Shown here: positions 46,295-54,974 of the stretch, in pieces
Position numbering within the stretch: the stretch's first letter is position 1
How the letters are laid out: each line of letters starts with the position of its first letter
Source: Polaribacter marinaquae
Lineage (GTDB): Bacteria > Bacteroidota > Bacteroidia > Flavobacteriales > Flavobacteriaceae
Reading direction: 5' to 3'
Assembly: GCF_038019025.1 (NCBI RefSeq)
Contig: NZ_CP150496.1
Coordinates: 399,501-463,500 of the forward strand
DNA: 64,000 nucleotides
Translations under genes and position numbers: made by a program
Notes under the pieces: generated by a model
Databases searched by the model: none
The model's input: only the letters and a program-made list of their open reading frames with translations
What the model was told of the DNA's origin: nothing

Positions 46295-47221
46295 TTGAAA
46301 TTCAAAGAATCTCAAACACTCCAACAAATTGCATCATTAATTGATGCTAAATTTGTTGGAGATCAAAATTTTAAAATCTTAGGTATTAATGAAATTCATG
46401 TTGTAGAACAAGGAGATATCGTTTTTGTTGATCATCCAAAGTATTACGACAAAGCATTAAATTCTGCTGCAACTACTATTTTAATTAATAAAGAAGTTGC
46501 TTGTCCAGAAGGTAAATCTTTACTAATTTCTGATGACCCTTTTAGAGATTTTAATAAAATAACTAAAAGCTTTAATCCATTTATAGTTTCTAAAGTTAGT
46601 ATTTCTGAAAGCGCAACAATAGGAGAAAATACAGTTATTCAACCAAATGTATTTATCGGAAACAATGTTAAAATTGGTAAGAATTGTGTAATTCACCCAA
46701 ATGTAACTATTTATGATAATTCAGTTATTGGTAATAATGTTACTATTCACGCAAATACAGTTTTAGGTGCAGATGCATTTTATTACAAGAACAGACCAGA
46801 GGGATATGATAAGTTAATTTCTGGAGGAAAAGTTATTTTAAAAGACAATGTAGATTTAGGAGCCTCTTGTACAATAGACAAAGGTGTTACAGGTAATACA
46901 ACAATAGGCGAGGGCACAAAAATAGATAATCAAGTGCATGTTGGCCACGATACTGTAATTGGTAAAAAGTGTTTAATCGCATCACAAACAGGTATTGCAG
47001 GTTGTGTTGTAATTGAAGATGAAGTAACTATTTGGGGGCAAGTTGGTACAAATAGCGGTATAACAATAGGCAAAGGTGCTGTAATACTAGGACAAACTGG
47101 GGTTACGAAATCTGTAGCTGGCGGAAAAAGTTATTTTGGTACACCAATATCAGAATCAAGAGAAAAATTAAAAGAATTAGCAGAAATTAAACGATTTTTA
47201 AAAGATAGAAAGAATTCTTAA
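46295..47221 (+). CDS. Second LpxD-like hexapeptide acyltransferase
   Basis: 308 residues with an LpxD-type N-terminal domain (FKESQTLQQIASLIDAKFVGD) and hexapeptide helix; shares the ASCTIDKGVTG, VHVGHDTVIG and IASQTGIAG landmarks with LpxD but lacks the long C-terminal helix and has different residues around the acyl groove. TTG start, 2 bases after efp. Either an LpxD with another acyl-chain choice or an N-acyltransferase for another sugar. Confidence 0.88.
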   Translation: MKFKESQTLQQIASLIDAKFVGDQNFKILGINEIHVVEQGDIVFVDHPKYYDKALNSAATTILINKEVACPEGKSLLISDDPFRDFNKITKSFNPFIVSKVSISESATIGENTVIQPNVFIGNNVKIGKNCVIHPNVTIYDNSVIGNNVTIHANTVLGADAFYYKNRPEGYDKLISGGKVILKDNVDLGASCTIDKGVTGNTTIGEGTKIDNQVHVGHDTVIGKKCLIASQTGIAGCVVIEDEVTIWGQVGTNSGITIGKGAVILGQTGVTKSVAGGKSYFGTPISESREKLKELAEIKRFLKDRKNS

Positions 47222-47249
47222 TTTTCTTTTTTTTAAAGTTTCAAAAAGT

Positions 47250-47257
47250 TATTTTTG
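47250..47257 (+). promoter_or_regulatory. -7 promoter motif for sucD
   Basis: TATTTTTG, 26 bases before the sucD ATG. Confidence 0.6.
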
Positions 47258-47283
47258 CGTAACAAAAATTAAATAGCAAACCA

Positions 47284-48156
47284 ATGAGTGTTTTAGTAAA
47301 TAAAAATTCAAAAATTATTGTTCAAGGTTTTACAGGTAGTGAAGGTACTTTTCACGCTGGTCAAATGATTGATTATGGAACCAATGTTGTTGGAGGTGTA
47401 ACTCCAGGTAAAGGAGGTCAAGAACACTTAGGAAAACCAGTATTTAACACAGTTGTAGAATCTGTAGAAAAAGTAGGAGCTGATACCTCTATTATTTTTG
47501 TACCACCAGCTTTTGCTGCTGATGCAATTATGGAATCTGCTGATGCAGGAATTAAAGTAATTATTTGTATTACAGAAGGAATTCCTACAGCAGACATGGT
47601 AAAAGTAAAAGCTTATATAGACAATAAAGACTGTACATTAGTTGGTCCTAACTGTCCGGGTGTAATTACACCAGATGAAGCTAAAGTTGGTATTATGCCA
47701 GGTTTTATCTTTAAAAAAGGTAAAGTAGGTATTGTATCTAAATCTGGTACATTAACTTATGAAGCTGCAGACCAAGTTGTAAAACAAGGTTTTGGTATAA
47801 CTACAGCAATCGGTATTGGTGGTGACCCAATTATTGGAACTACTACTAAAGAAGCTGTTGAGTTATTAATGAATGATGATGAAACTGAAGCAATTGTAAT
47901 GATTGGTGAAATTGGTGGTAATTTAGAAGCAGAAGCTGCTCAATGGATTAAGGCTGATGGAAATAGAAAACCAGTTGTTGGTTTTATAGCAGGACAAACT
48001 GCACCAGCAGGAAGAACAATGGGGCACGCAGGTGCAATTGTTGGTGGTGCTGATGATACTGCACAAGCAAAAATGAAAATTTTAGCTGAAAATGGAGTTC
48101 ACGTAGTGAGTTCACCTGCTAAAATAGGAGAAATGGTTGCAAAAGTTTTAAACTAG
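47284..48156 (+). CDS. sucD: Succinyl-CoA synthetase alpha subunit
   Basis: 290 residues. CoA-binding Rossmann domain ([13 protein letters not shown]), [10 protein letters not shown] and the active-site phosphohistidine loop GHAGAIVGG near the C-terminus. Forms succinyl-CoA ligase with SucC, which is not encoded in this window. Own promoter and terminator, so monocistronic. Confidence 0.96.
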   Translation: MSVLVNKNSKIIVQGFTGSEGTFHAGQMIDYGTNVVGGVTPGKGGQEHLGKPVFNTVVESVEKVGADTSIIFVPPAFAADAIMESADAGIKVIICITEGIPTADMVKVKAYIDNKDCTLVGPNCPGVITPDEAKVGIMPGFIFKKGKVGIVSKSGTLTYEAADQVVKQGFGITTAIGIGGDPIIGTTTKEAVELLMNDDETEAIVMIGEIGGNLEAEAAQWIKADGNRKPVVGFIAGQTAPAGRTMGHAGAIVGGADDTAQAKMKILAENGVHVVSSPAKIGEMVAKVLN

Positions 48157-48177
48157 TTTTAAAATTAATCAATATAT

Positions 48178-48208
48178 AAATTCCCGTTTTTACGGGAATT
48201 TCTTTTTT
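48178..48208 (+). terminator. Terminator after sucD
   Basis: 10-bp stem AAATTCCCGT / ACGGGAATTT with TTTT loop and trailing T-run. Confidence 0.92.
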
Positions 48209-48259
48209 ATAGTTGAGAAACTTTGATAGCGATAAGTTTAAAATGATAAATTGAAAATT

Positions 48260-49006
48260 ATGAAATTATTAGAAAATAAATCAGCAATAATAACAGGAGC
48301 TACAAGAGGAATTGGTAGAGGTATTGCAATAGAATTTGCAAAGCAAGGTGCAAATGTAGCATTTACTTATAGTTCTTCTGTAGATGCTGCAAATGCTTTA
48401 GAAGAAGAATTAAAATCTTTCGGTGTATCTGCCAAAGGTTACCAATCAAATGCTGCAAATTTTGATGCAGCACAAGAATTAGCAAAAGAAGTTCATAAAG
48501 AATTTGGTGCTATTGATATTTTGGTAAACAACGCAGGTATAACAAAAGATAATTTGTTAATGCGTATTTCTGAAGATGATTTTGACAAAGTAATTGAAGT
48601 TAATTTAAAATCTGTTTTTAATTTAACAAAAGCTGTTATAAGACCAATGATGAAACAGAGATCTGGTTCTATAATAAACATGAGTTCTGTTGTTGGTTTA
48701 AAAGGTAATGCAGGTCAAGCAAATTATGCTGCTTCTAAAGCTGGTATTGTAGGTTTTTCTAAATCTGTAGCTTTAGAATTGGGTTCTAGAAACATTAGAA
48801 GTAACGTTATTGCACCAGGATTTATAGAAACAGAAATGACTGCAAAATTAGATGAAGCAACTGTACAATCTTGGCGAGACGGTATTCCTTTAAAAAGAGG
48901 AGGACAACCAATAGATATTGCAAATGCATGTGTATTTTTAGCTTCTGATATGAGTACTTATATTACCGGACAAACATTGTCTGTAGATGGCGGAATGCTC
49001 ACATAA
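48260..49006 (+). CDS. fabG: 3-oxoacyl-[acyl-carrier-protein] reductase
   Basis: 248 residues from ATG 48260 (an in-frame TTG 9 bases earlier is less likely). Classical SDR: TGATRGIGRG, NNAGIT, catalytic Ser in NMSSVVG and Tyr-x-x-x-Lys in NYAASKAG; IAPGFIETEMT is typical of FabG. NADPH-dependent reduction step in fatty acid elongation. Confidence 0.93.
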   Translation: MKLLENKSAIITGATRGIGRGIAIEFAKQGANVAFTYSSSVDAANALEEELKSFGVSAKGYQSNAANFDAAQELAKEVHKEFGAIDILVNNAGITKDNLLMRISEDDFDKVIEVNLKSVFNLTKAVIRPMMKQRSGSIINMSSVVGLKGNAGQANYAASKAGIVGFSKSVALELGSRNIRSNVIAPGFIETEMTAKLDEATVQSWRDGIPLKRGGQPIDIANACVFLASDMSTYITGQTLSVDGGMLT

Positions 49007-49029
49007 ACTACATTTTATAAAATAAATAA

Positions 49030-49068
49030 AACCTGTAACAATTTTAACGTTACAGGTTTTCTTTTTTA
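49030..49068 (+). terminator. Terminator after fabG
   Basis: 11-bp stem AAACCTGTAAC / GTTACAGGTTT with a 9-base loop and T-rich tail. Confidence 0.9.
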
Positions 49069-49105
49069 AAATAGTTATTTATATCTTTCACTAAAATAGT
49101 TTTAA

Positions 49106-51133
49106 TTGCAAGCAACAACCATATTTTACATCATTTTAGCTTTATTAGTAAGTATTGTTATTTCATATTTTCAATATTTTTACAAGAATAAAAGCAAGCA
49201 CAAAGTAAATATTCTTCTTTTTTCACTAAAAAGCATTTCGATTTTTATTTTACTCGTATTATTTATAAACCCTAAAATTAATACTAAATCTTACAAAAAT
49301 GAAAAGCCGAAACTATCAATTTTAGTAGATAATTCTAAATCATTGCGTTTTTTTAAAGATGAAAATAAATTAGAAAACGTACTTAGCAAGTTAAAAACCA
49401 ATGAAAAACTACAAAGTAAATTTAATATTGAAATATTTCTATTTGATAAAACATTAAAAGTATCTGATTCTGTAGATTTTAAAGGAAATGAAACCAACAT
49501 ATACAAATCTTTAAATACATTAAAGCAATTAAATAAAAAGGAAAATGCGCCAATAATTCTATTATCTGATGGAAACCAAACGATTGGTAATGATTACGAG
49601 ATCATAAACTCTAAACAAAAAATATATCCGGTAGTATTTGGAGATACAACTAAGTATAAAGACTTAAAAATTAGTCAGGTTAATGTAAATAAATATAGTT
49701 ACATAAAAAATAAATTTCCTGTAGAAGTAATTTTAAACTATGATGGTTTAGAGAATGTGAACTCAATATTTAAAATTTATAGCAATGGTAAAACTGTATT
49801 TTCAAAGAAAGTAAAATTCAACAAAAATGATAATTCAAAAATAATTACAACTAATTTAACTTCTTTAAAAGAAGGTATTAATTATTACACTGCAACTTTA
49901 GATAAAATTGAAAACGAAAAAAATACTCGAAATAATAGAAAAAACTTTTCTGTTGAAGTTATAGACGAGCAATCTAAAATACTAATTTTATCCTCTATAA
50001 AACATCCAGATATCGGAGTATTAAAAAAAGCAATTGAAAGTAATAAACAAAGAAGTGTAACACTCGAATATAATATTGATGGCAATATTGAATCAAATGA
50101 TTTTCAATTAATTATACTATACAATTTAAATAATCAATTTAAATCTATTATTTCAAACATAAAAGCTAATAATCTAAATTTTTTATTGATTAATGGTATC
50201 AATTCTGACTGGAATTTTATCAACAGACAAAAATTTGGTTTTTCTAAAAAAGCAATTAATCAAACTGAAAATTATGCACCAATTTTAAATAATTCTTTTT
50301 TAACTTTTTTACAAAAAGATATTGGTTTTAATGAAATGCCTCCATTGGTTAATAACTTTGGAGAAATTACTTTTTCTAAAGATTATCAAAGTTTATTATT
50401 TCAAAATATCAACGGATTAAATACAGAGCAACCACTAATTTCATTTTTAGAAGAGAATAACCAAAAAATTGGAGTAATTTTTGGAGAAGGTTTATGGAAA
50501 TGGAGAGCATCTAATTATCTACTAAATAATTCGTTTACAGAATTCGATCAATTTATTGGTAACATTGTTCAATATTTATCTTCTCAAAAGAAAAGAGCAC
50601 GATTAGATGTAAATTCAGAAAACTTATATCCTGCAAATTCATTAGTAAATATAACAGCATTTTATACAGATAAAAATTACAAATTTGACGCTAGAGCCTC
50701 TTTAGAAATTATAATAACCAACAAAGAAACTAAGAAAAACACAAAGCTACCTTTCTCTTTAATCAACAACTCTTATCAAGTTTCTTTTGAAGATCTTGAA
50801 TCTGGTGATTACACCTACAAAGTTTCTGTATTAGGACAAAAAATCAATAAATACGGTAGTTTTAAAATAACTGATTATGATGTTGAGGAGCAATTTACAA
50901 GCGCTAACGTAAAAAAATTAGAAAAGCTAGCTAATAAAACAGGAGGGAAGCTATATCATAAAAACAACCATCAACAGTTAATTAACGACTTGTTAAATGA
51001 TTCTTCTTATTTCACAACACAAAAATCTATTGTAAAAGAACAAAATTTAGTCGATTGGAAATGGATTCTTTTGTTAGTTGTCATTTTATTTACATCAGAA
51101 TGGTTTATTAGAAAATATTTTGGTAAAATTTAA
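49106..51133 (+). CDS. VWA-domain membrane protein
   Basis: 675 residues. Two N-terminal transmembrane helices (~4-25 and 34-55), a von Willebrand A-like domain (~68-190) with the MIDAS motif Asp75-x-Ser77-x-Ser79 (LVDNSKS) and ILLSDGNQT, a long extracytoplasmic region of beta-rich modules, and a C-terminal transmembrane helix (~652-670). Start is TTG at 49106. Similar BatA/aerotolerance-type and VWA proteins occur across Bacteroidota with no settled function. Followed by a prohibitin gene that has its own -7 motif. Confidence 0.8.
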   Translation: MQATTIFYIILALLVSIVISYFQYFYKNKSKHKVNILLFSLKSISIFILLVLFINPKINTKSYKNEKPKLSILVDNSKSLRFFKDENKLENVLSKLKTNEKLQSKFNIEIFLFDKTLKVSDSVDFKGNETNIYKSLNTLKQLNKKENAPIILLSDGNQTIGNDYEIINSKQKIYPVVFGDTTKYKDLKISQVNVNKYSYIKNKFPVEVILNYDGLENVNSIFKIYSNGKTVFSKKVKFNKNDNSKIITTNLTSLKEGINYYTATLDKIENEKNTRNNRKNFSVEVIDEQSKILILSSIKHPDIGVLKKAIESNKQRSVTLEYNIDGNIESNDFQLIILYNLNNQFKSIISNIKANNLNFLLINGINSDWNFINRQKFGFSKKAINQTENYAPILNNSFLTFLQKDIGFNEMPPLVNNFGEITFSKDYQSLLFQNINGLNTEQPLISFLEENNQKIGVIFGEGLWKWRASNYLLNNSFTEFDQFIGNIVQYLSSQKKRARLDVNSENLYPANSLVNITAFYTDKNYKFDARASLEIIITNKETKKNTKLPFSLINNSYQVSFEDLESGDYTYKVSVLGQKINKYGSFKITDYDVEEQFTSANVKKLEKLANKTGGKLYHKNNHQQLINDLLNDSSYFTTQKSIVKEQNLVDWKWILLLVVILFTSEWFIRKYFGKI

Positions 51134-51170
51134 TTCTACCTTATAGATTGTGATTCCTAAAGTTATATCG

Positions 51171-51178
51171 TAAATTTG
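51171..51178 (+). promoter_or_regulatory. -7 promoter motif for the prohibitin gene
   Basis: TAAATTTG (TAnnTTTG), 25 bases before the ATG. Confidence 0.55.
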
Positions 51179-51203
51179 ACTTTAAATTTAATCAATATAA
51201 CAA

Positions 51204-52034
51204 ATGGCAAATAATCAAATGGATATAAAGTTTCCAAAAGGTGGAGTATTCTTCGTAATTCTTGCAGTTGCTGCATTAATTTTATTCTCAAAATCTACAG
51301 TTACTATCGGACCCGGTGAAGGCGGTGTAATTTTTGAAACTTTAGGGGATGGTATTAATACTGAAAAAACGTACGGAGAAGGATTTCATATTGTGGCTCC
51401 TTGGAACAAAATGATTGTAAGAAAAGTACGTCAGCAATCTATTTCTGATGAAATGAATGTACTTTCTGTGAATGGATTGGAAGTTAAAGTAAACGGTACT
51501 ATTTGGTATGAACCAGAATTTTCTAATCTTGGTAATTTAATTAAAACAAAAGGAGAAGATTACGAAAGAGAATTACTAGACCCAGCAATTAATGCTGCTG
51601 CTAGAAGCGTTGTAGGTAGATATACACCAGAACAATTATATTCTAGTAAAAGAGATGTAATAGAACAAGAAATTTTAGATGAAGTTAAAAACGTTTTAAA
51701 AGATCAATATTTAATTGTAAAAAGAGTTTTAGTTGAAGATGTTAAATTACCGACTACCATTAGAACCGCAATTGAAACTAAATTAAAACAAGAACAAGAA
51801 TCATTAGAATATGAATTTAGGTTAGCAAAAGCTAAAAAAGAGGCAGAAAGACAAAAAATTGATGCAGAAGGTAAAGCTGTAGCAAATAAGATTTTAAGTG
51901 CTTCTTTAACCGATAAAATTCTTCAAGAAAAAGGAATTGAAGCAACTTTAGAGTTATCTAAATCTAGTAACAGTAAGGTTGTATTAATTGGTGCAGGAAA
52001 ATCTGGAATGCCAATTATATTAGGTAATCAATAA
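51204..52034 (+). CDS. Prohibitin-family SPFH/Band 7 protein
   Basis: 276 residues: one N-terminal membrane helix (~14-29), SPFH/Band 7 domain (~33-195; YGEGFHIVAPWNKM, WYEPEFSNLG) and a C-terminal coiled coil rich in Lys/Glu/Ala. Expected to form large ring or cage assemblies on the inner membrane that organise proteases or membrane domains. Ends before a strong terminator. Confidence 0.9.
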   Translation: MANNQMDIKFPKGGVFFVILAVAALILFSKSTVTIGPGEGGVIFETLGDGINTEKTYGEGFHIVAPWNKMIVRKVRQQSISDEMNVLSVNGLEVKVNGTIWYEPEFSNLGNLIKTKGEDYERELLDPAINAAARSVVGRYTPEQLYSSKRDVIEQEILDEVKNVLKDQYLIVKRVLVEDVKLPTTIRTAIETKLKQEQESLEYEFRLAKAKKEAERQKIDAEGKAVANKILSASLTDKILQEKGIEATLELSKSSNSKVVLIGAGKSGMPIILGNQ

Positions 52035-52063
52035 GAAAATATTTCTAAACATTTTAATAAAAA

Positions 52064-52092
52064 AAATCCAGCTTAATGCTGGATTTTTTTTT
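52064..52092 (+). terminator. Terminator after the prohibitin gene
   Basis: 8-bp stem AATCCAGC / GCTGGATT, loop TTAAT, long T-run. Confidence 0.93.
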
Positions 52093-52290
52093 GCTTGTAT
52101 ATTTCTTCTATCTATTAAAATACTGTTAAAGAGAATTTAAAATGTAACAAATACTAAAATATGGCGTCTTAATAATATAGATTAGGTCTAAAGTTTTCGG
52201 GTAACTATAAATTTAATCATCAAAATAGAATTTAAAAATAACTAAGCCTTAAAAAGTTTAGTTTGTAATTAGTTTTTAATAGTTGATTAA
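52093..52290. other. AT-rich intergenic stretch without a recognisable gene
   Basis: About 200 bases between two + strand terminators, no ORF of note on either strand. Because a second terminator follows with no coding gene before it, a small + strand RNA ending there is possible. The nearest -7-like sequence is TTAGTTTG around 52258, one base off consensus. Confidence 0.35.
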
Positions 52291-52320
52291 GGTCAGAAAT
52301 CGTTGGTTTCTGGCCTTTTT
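52291..52320 (+). terminator. Orphan + strand terminator
   Basis: Stem GGTCAGAAA / TTTCTGGCC (one G-T pair), loop TCGTTGG, then TTTTT. The minus-strand reading has no T-run, so it does not serve the convergent gene at 52330. Confidence 0.75.
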
Positions 52321-52329
52321 CATTTAAGA

Positions 52330-53136
52330 CTAATTCTTTTTATCCGGAATTTTGTTACGCTCTATTTTACCCTTTTTTAAGGCTTTGTAATTTTCATAAC
52401 AATCTAATACTGCTTCAATCATTTGTAAATCTGATGCTTTTTTAATAAAATATTCAGAATAATTACAATCGGTTAATAACTCAGACAATTCTTGTCTATC
52501 CATGTCTAAATATTCCATCATAACTTCTCTATCAAACTTACCAGCAAGCATTTTACGCAAGTCGTCTTCTTTTTTTAGTTTCTGAAGCTTTCGAAGTTGT
52601 TTTGGTTTTTTACCGAATAAATTATACAAGAAATCTACCGGTTGAAACAAGGCTGCAACAGGAGATGAGAAGTTTTTGGCTTGTGGTTTACCAACCTCAT
52701 AAGTTTGTTGTAGACCATTAATATGTATTCTTGTAAATCTATCTTTAGGCACTTGTTTTACATCAATTTCTAAAACACCTATTAATTTTGTAGAACGAAT
52801 TACAACTTCTTTTACACTTTCTGGTTTTTCATAAAGCGCAATTTCTAACTCGTTTCCTTTAAGTAAATCGTTTGTAACTTTTAATTTTATTGAAGTAAAC
52901 CCTAAGTAAGAAACCAAAATAGTATCATTAACTTTTGTTGGTAATTCGAAAAAACCTTTATCATCAGTAATAGTTCCACTAACTGTATTTAGATTCAAAA
53001 CATGGGCCGCACTTAAGACTTTTTTATTTTCAGCGTGTATAATTTGCCCTTTTAAAACTTTAGTACGTAAAGTGTCTGCTTGAGAGAATGTGCTTAAAGA
53101 GGCTAAAAAGCACAAGATTATAATCAGTTTTTGCAT
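52330..53136 (-). CDS. Exported carboxypeptidase-regulatory-like domain protein
   Basis: 268 residues: signal peptide (MQKLIIILCFLASLSTFSQ), CarboxypepD_reg-like beta-sandwich (~25-115; VLKGQIIHAENKKVLSAAHV, ILVSYLGFTSIKL) and a basic, helical C-terminal part (~150-268). No barrel follows, so it is not a TonB receptor; likely a periplasmic or outer-membrane-associated protein of unknown function. A -7 motif sits 5 bases before its ATG. Confidence 0.78.
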   Translation of the reverse strand: MQKLIIILCFLASLSTFSQADTLRTKVLKGQIIHAENKKVLSAAHVLNLNTVSGTITDDKGFFELPTKVNDTILVSYLGFTSIKLKVTNDLLKGNELEIALYEKPESVKEVVIRSTKLIGVLEIDVKQVPKDRFTRIHINGLQQTYEVGKPQAKNFSSPVAALFQPVDFLYNLFGKKPKQLRKLQKLKKEDDLRKMLAGKFDREVMMEYLDMDRQELSELLTDCNYSEYFIKKASDLQMIEAVLDCYENYKALKKGKIERNKIPDKKN

Positions 53137-53141
53137 AAAAA

Positions 53142-53149
53142 CAAAATTA
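53142..53149 (-). promoter_or_regulatory. -7 promoter motif abutting the 52330-53136 gene
   Basis: TAATTTTG on the minus strand, ending 5 bases from the start codon; another possible leaderless start. Confidence 0.45.
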
Positions 53150-53209
53150 ATGATAATCCGTTATACTTTGGTTAATTATTTGTGAAAGAAGTTATTTTAA
53201 GTCAATTTG

Positions 53210-53293
53210 TGCGCACGAGAAGATTCGAACTTCCACTTTCTTACGAAAACAACCCCCTCAAGGTTGCGCGTCTACCAATTTCGCCACGTGCGC
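53210..53293 (-). tRNA. tRNA-Leu (GAG)
   Basis: 84 bases. Acceptor stem GCGCACG / CGTGCGC, anticodon arm CAACC-TTGAGGG-GGTTG giving GAG, long class II variable arm, T-arm with TTCGAAT loop, discriminator A. CCA is not encoded (CAA follows). Confidence 0.95.
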
Positions 53294-53310
53294 AAATTAA
53301 TATAAAATAA

Positions 53311-53338
53311 AAAAGTTAAGCTTTCGCTTAACTTTTTT
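53311..53338. terminator. Bidirectional hairpin between the two tRNA genes
   Basis: 11-bp stem AAAAGTTAAGC / GCTTAACTTTT with TTTC loop and T-runs on both strands. On the minus strand it follows tRNA-Lys, so tRNA-Leu probably has separate transcription or is released by processing. Confidence 0.75.
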
Positions 53339-53339
53339 G

Positions 53340-53412
53340 TGACCGGGCTGGGGCTCGAACCCAGGACCCTCTCCTTAAAAGGGAGATGCTCTACCAACTG
53401 AGCTACCAGGTC
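53340..53412 (-). tRNA. tRNA-Lys (TTT)
   Basis: 73 bases. Anticodon arm TCTCC-CTTTTAA-GGAGA gives TTT; D-arm AGCTCAGTTGGTAGAGC, T-arm CTGGG-TTCGAGC-CCCAG, discriminator A, no encoded CCA. Acceptor GACCTGG / CCCGGTC has a T5-C68 mismatch. Confidence 0.95.
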
Positions 53413-53508
53413 TTTTTCTTAAATCGGTTGCAAATATACTATCAATCATTGGATTTATTAGCATAAAAATGATTTTTTTTTATCGATATTTGTAAAAAAA
53501 TAAAAATA

Positions 53509-54024
53509 ATGAAAATTATACTGTTAGGATACATGGCTTCTGGAAAATCAACAATCGGTAGAGAAGTTTCTAAAAAGCTGAATACTAATTTTATAGATTT
53601 GGATGATTACATCTCTAACAGAGAAAAAATGACAATTTCAGAAATCTTTAAAAATAAAGGAGAAATCTATTTTAGGATAAAAGAAAACAAATATTTAAAA
53701 GAAATTTTAGATTCTGAGGAAGATTTTATACTTTCTTTAGGAGGAGGAACACCTTGTTATGCCGGTAATATGGATTTAATTAAAGCGAGTACAGCTACAT
53801 CTATTTACATAAAAGCAAGCATAAAAACTTTGGTCGATCGTCTTAAGAATGAAAAAAACACAAGACCTCTTGTATCAGAATTAAATGATGACAAATTATC
53901 TGAATATGTTGCTAAACATCTTTTTGAAAGACGTTTTTTCTATGAGCAAGCAGATACAACTATTAACTCAGATAACTTAACAAGTAAAGAAGTTGTTACA
54001 GAAATTAAAAAATTATTAAACTAA
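53509..54024 (+). CDS. aroK: Shikimate kinase
   Basis: 171 residues. Walker A GYMASGKST (7-15), substrate-site DLDDYI and GGGTPC, lid-region Arg in KNTRPL. ATP-dependent phosphorylation of shikimate in chorismate synthesis. Last 9 bases overlap the convergent PRTase gene. Confidence 0.94.
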   Translation: MKIILLGYMASGKSTIGREVSKKLNTNFIDLDDYISNREKMTISEIFKNKGEIYFRIKENKYLKEILDSEEDFILSLGGGTPCYAGNMDLIKASTATSIYIKASIKTLVDRLKNEKNTRPLVSELNDDKLSEYVAKHLFERRFFYEQADTTINSDNLTSKEVVTEIKKLLN

Positions 54025-54519
54025 ATACGCTAAAGCACCATCGTTACTAAACTCTACCTGAACATGTTCTTTAATAGAAGTTGATAACGAAATTCCTTTA
54101 AAATCTGCTTTTACTGGATATTTTTTATGATTTCTATTTACCAAAACTGCTGTTTTAAACCTTTTTAAAGGAACTTCTAAAAAATGTTTAATACCATAAA
54201 TTAAAGTAGTACCAGAATTTAAAACATCATCAACTAAAATAAGAGGTTTATTCTTGTAATCTTCTACAGAAATGGAAGTTGAAACAGGTAGTAAAGGTTG
54301 TTTTTTATTGATATTGACTTCACAAAGTATCACTTTTAATGAAGAAATTTCTTCTAAAATAGTGGCTATTTTTTTTGAAAAAACGAAACCATTACCTATA
54401 ATTCCAGCAACTACAACTTCACTTTCAGAACTATTGCTTTCATAAATTTGATATGCAATTCTTCTAATTTTCTGATTTATTTGAGTGTTATCTAAAATAA
54501 TATTATTTTCTGCAATCAT
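54016..54519 (-). CDS. PyrR-like phosphoribosyltransferase-domain protein
   Basis: 167 residues, type I PRTase fold with the PRPP loop LILVDDVLNSGTTL (~108-121) and PyrR-like beginning (QINQKIRRIAYQIYE). Could be uracil/pyrimidine phosphoribosyltransferase or regulator. Coupled to the upstream S4 gene by TAATG. Confidence 0.85.
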   Translation of the reverse strand: MIAENNIILDNTQINQKIRRIAYQIYESNSSESEVVVAGIIGNGFVFSKKIATILEEISSLKVILCEVNINKKQPLLPVSTSISVEDYKNKPLILVDDVLNSGTTLIYGIKHFLEVPLKRFKTAVLVNRNHKKYPVKADFKGISLSTSIKEHVQVEFSNDGALAYLV

Positions 54520-54896
54520 TACTCTTCTGTTGTATAATCTTGATAATTATCTATATCTCTTCTATCTTTTTTGGTTGGTCTACCAATTCCTTTTTTCCTA
54601 TAGTAATCTTTTGCATATTTTAAAAGTTCTGTTTTTTCGAACTCTTCTTTTGGTGTCACATCTTTTCGATATTGATCTACCAATTTTGCGCCAACTCTAC
54701 TTTCTGGTAAATTTAAAACTTTTATTTGATAATTTATCTGATTTTTACGAACTACAATTAATTCGTTACCAAAAACTTCTTTAGATGGTTTTATACTTTT
54801 ACCATCTATCTTAACTTGCCCTTTTTTACATGCTGTTGTAGCAATACTTCTTGTTTTAAAAACTCGAATACACCACAAATATTTATCAATTCTCAT
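54519..54896 (-). CDS. S4-domain RNA-binding protein (Hsp15/HslR-like)
   Basis: 125 residues; N-terminal S4 domain (MRIDKYLWCIRVFKTRSIA, KKGQVKIDGK) and a basic tail. Hsp15-type proteins recognise stalled 50S subunits carrying peptidyl-tRNA. Confidence 0.87.
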   Translation of the reverse strand: MRIDKYLWCIRVFKTRSIATTACKKGQVKIDGKSIKPSKEVFGNELIVVRKNQINYQIKVLNLPESRVGAKLVDQYRKDVTPKEEFEKTELLKYAKDYYRKKGIGRPTKKDRRDIDNYQDYTTEE

Positions 54897-54929
54897 AAAA
54901 TAAGTTAAAATATAATTTTTGTCTTTTTA

Positions 54930-54937
54930 CAAAGGTA
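54930..54937 (-). promoter_or_regulatory. -7 promoter motif for the S4/PRTase operon
   Basis: TACCTTTG on the minus strand, 33 bases before the S4 gene ATG. Confidence 0.5.
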
Positions 54938-54974
54938 TAAAAATGGTAAATTGCACGCTTAAATTTTAAGTTAA

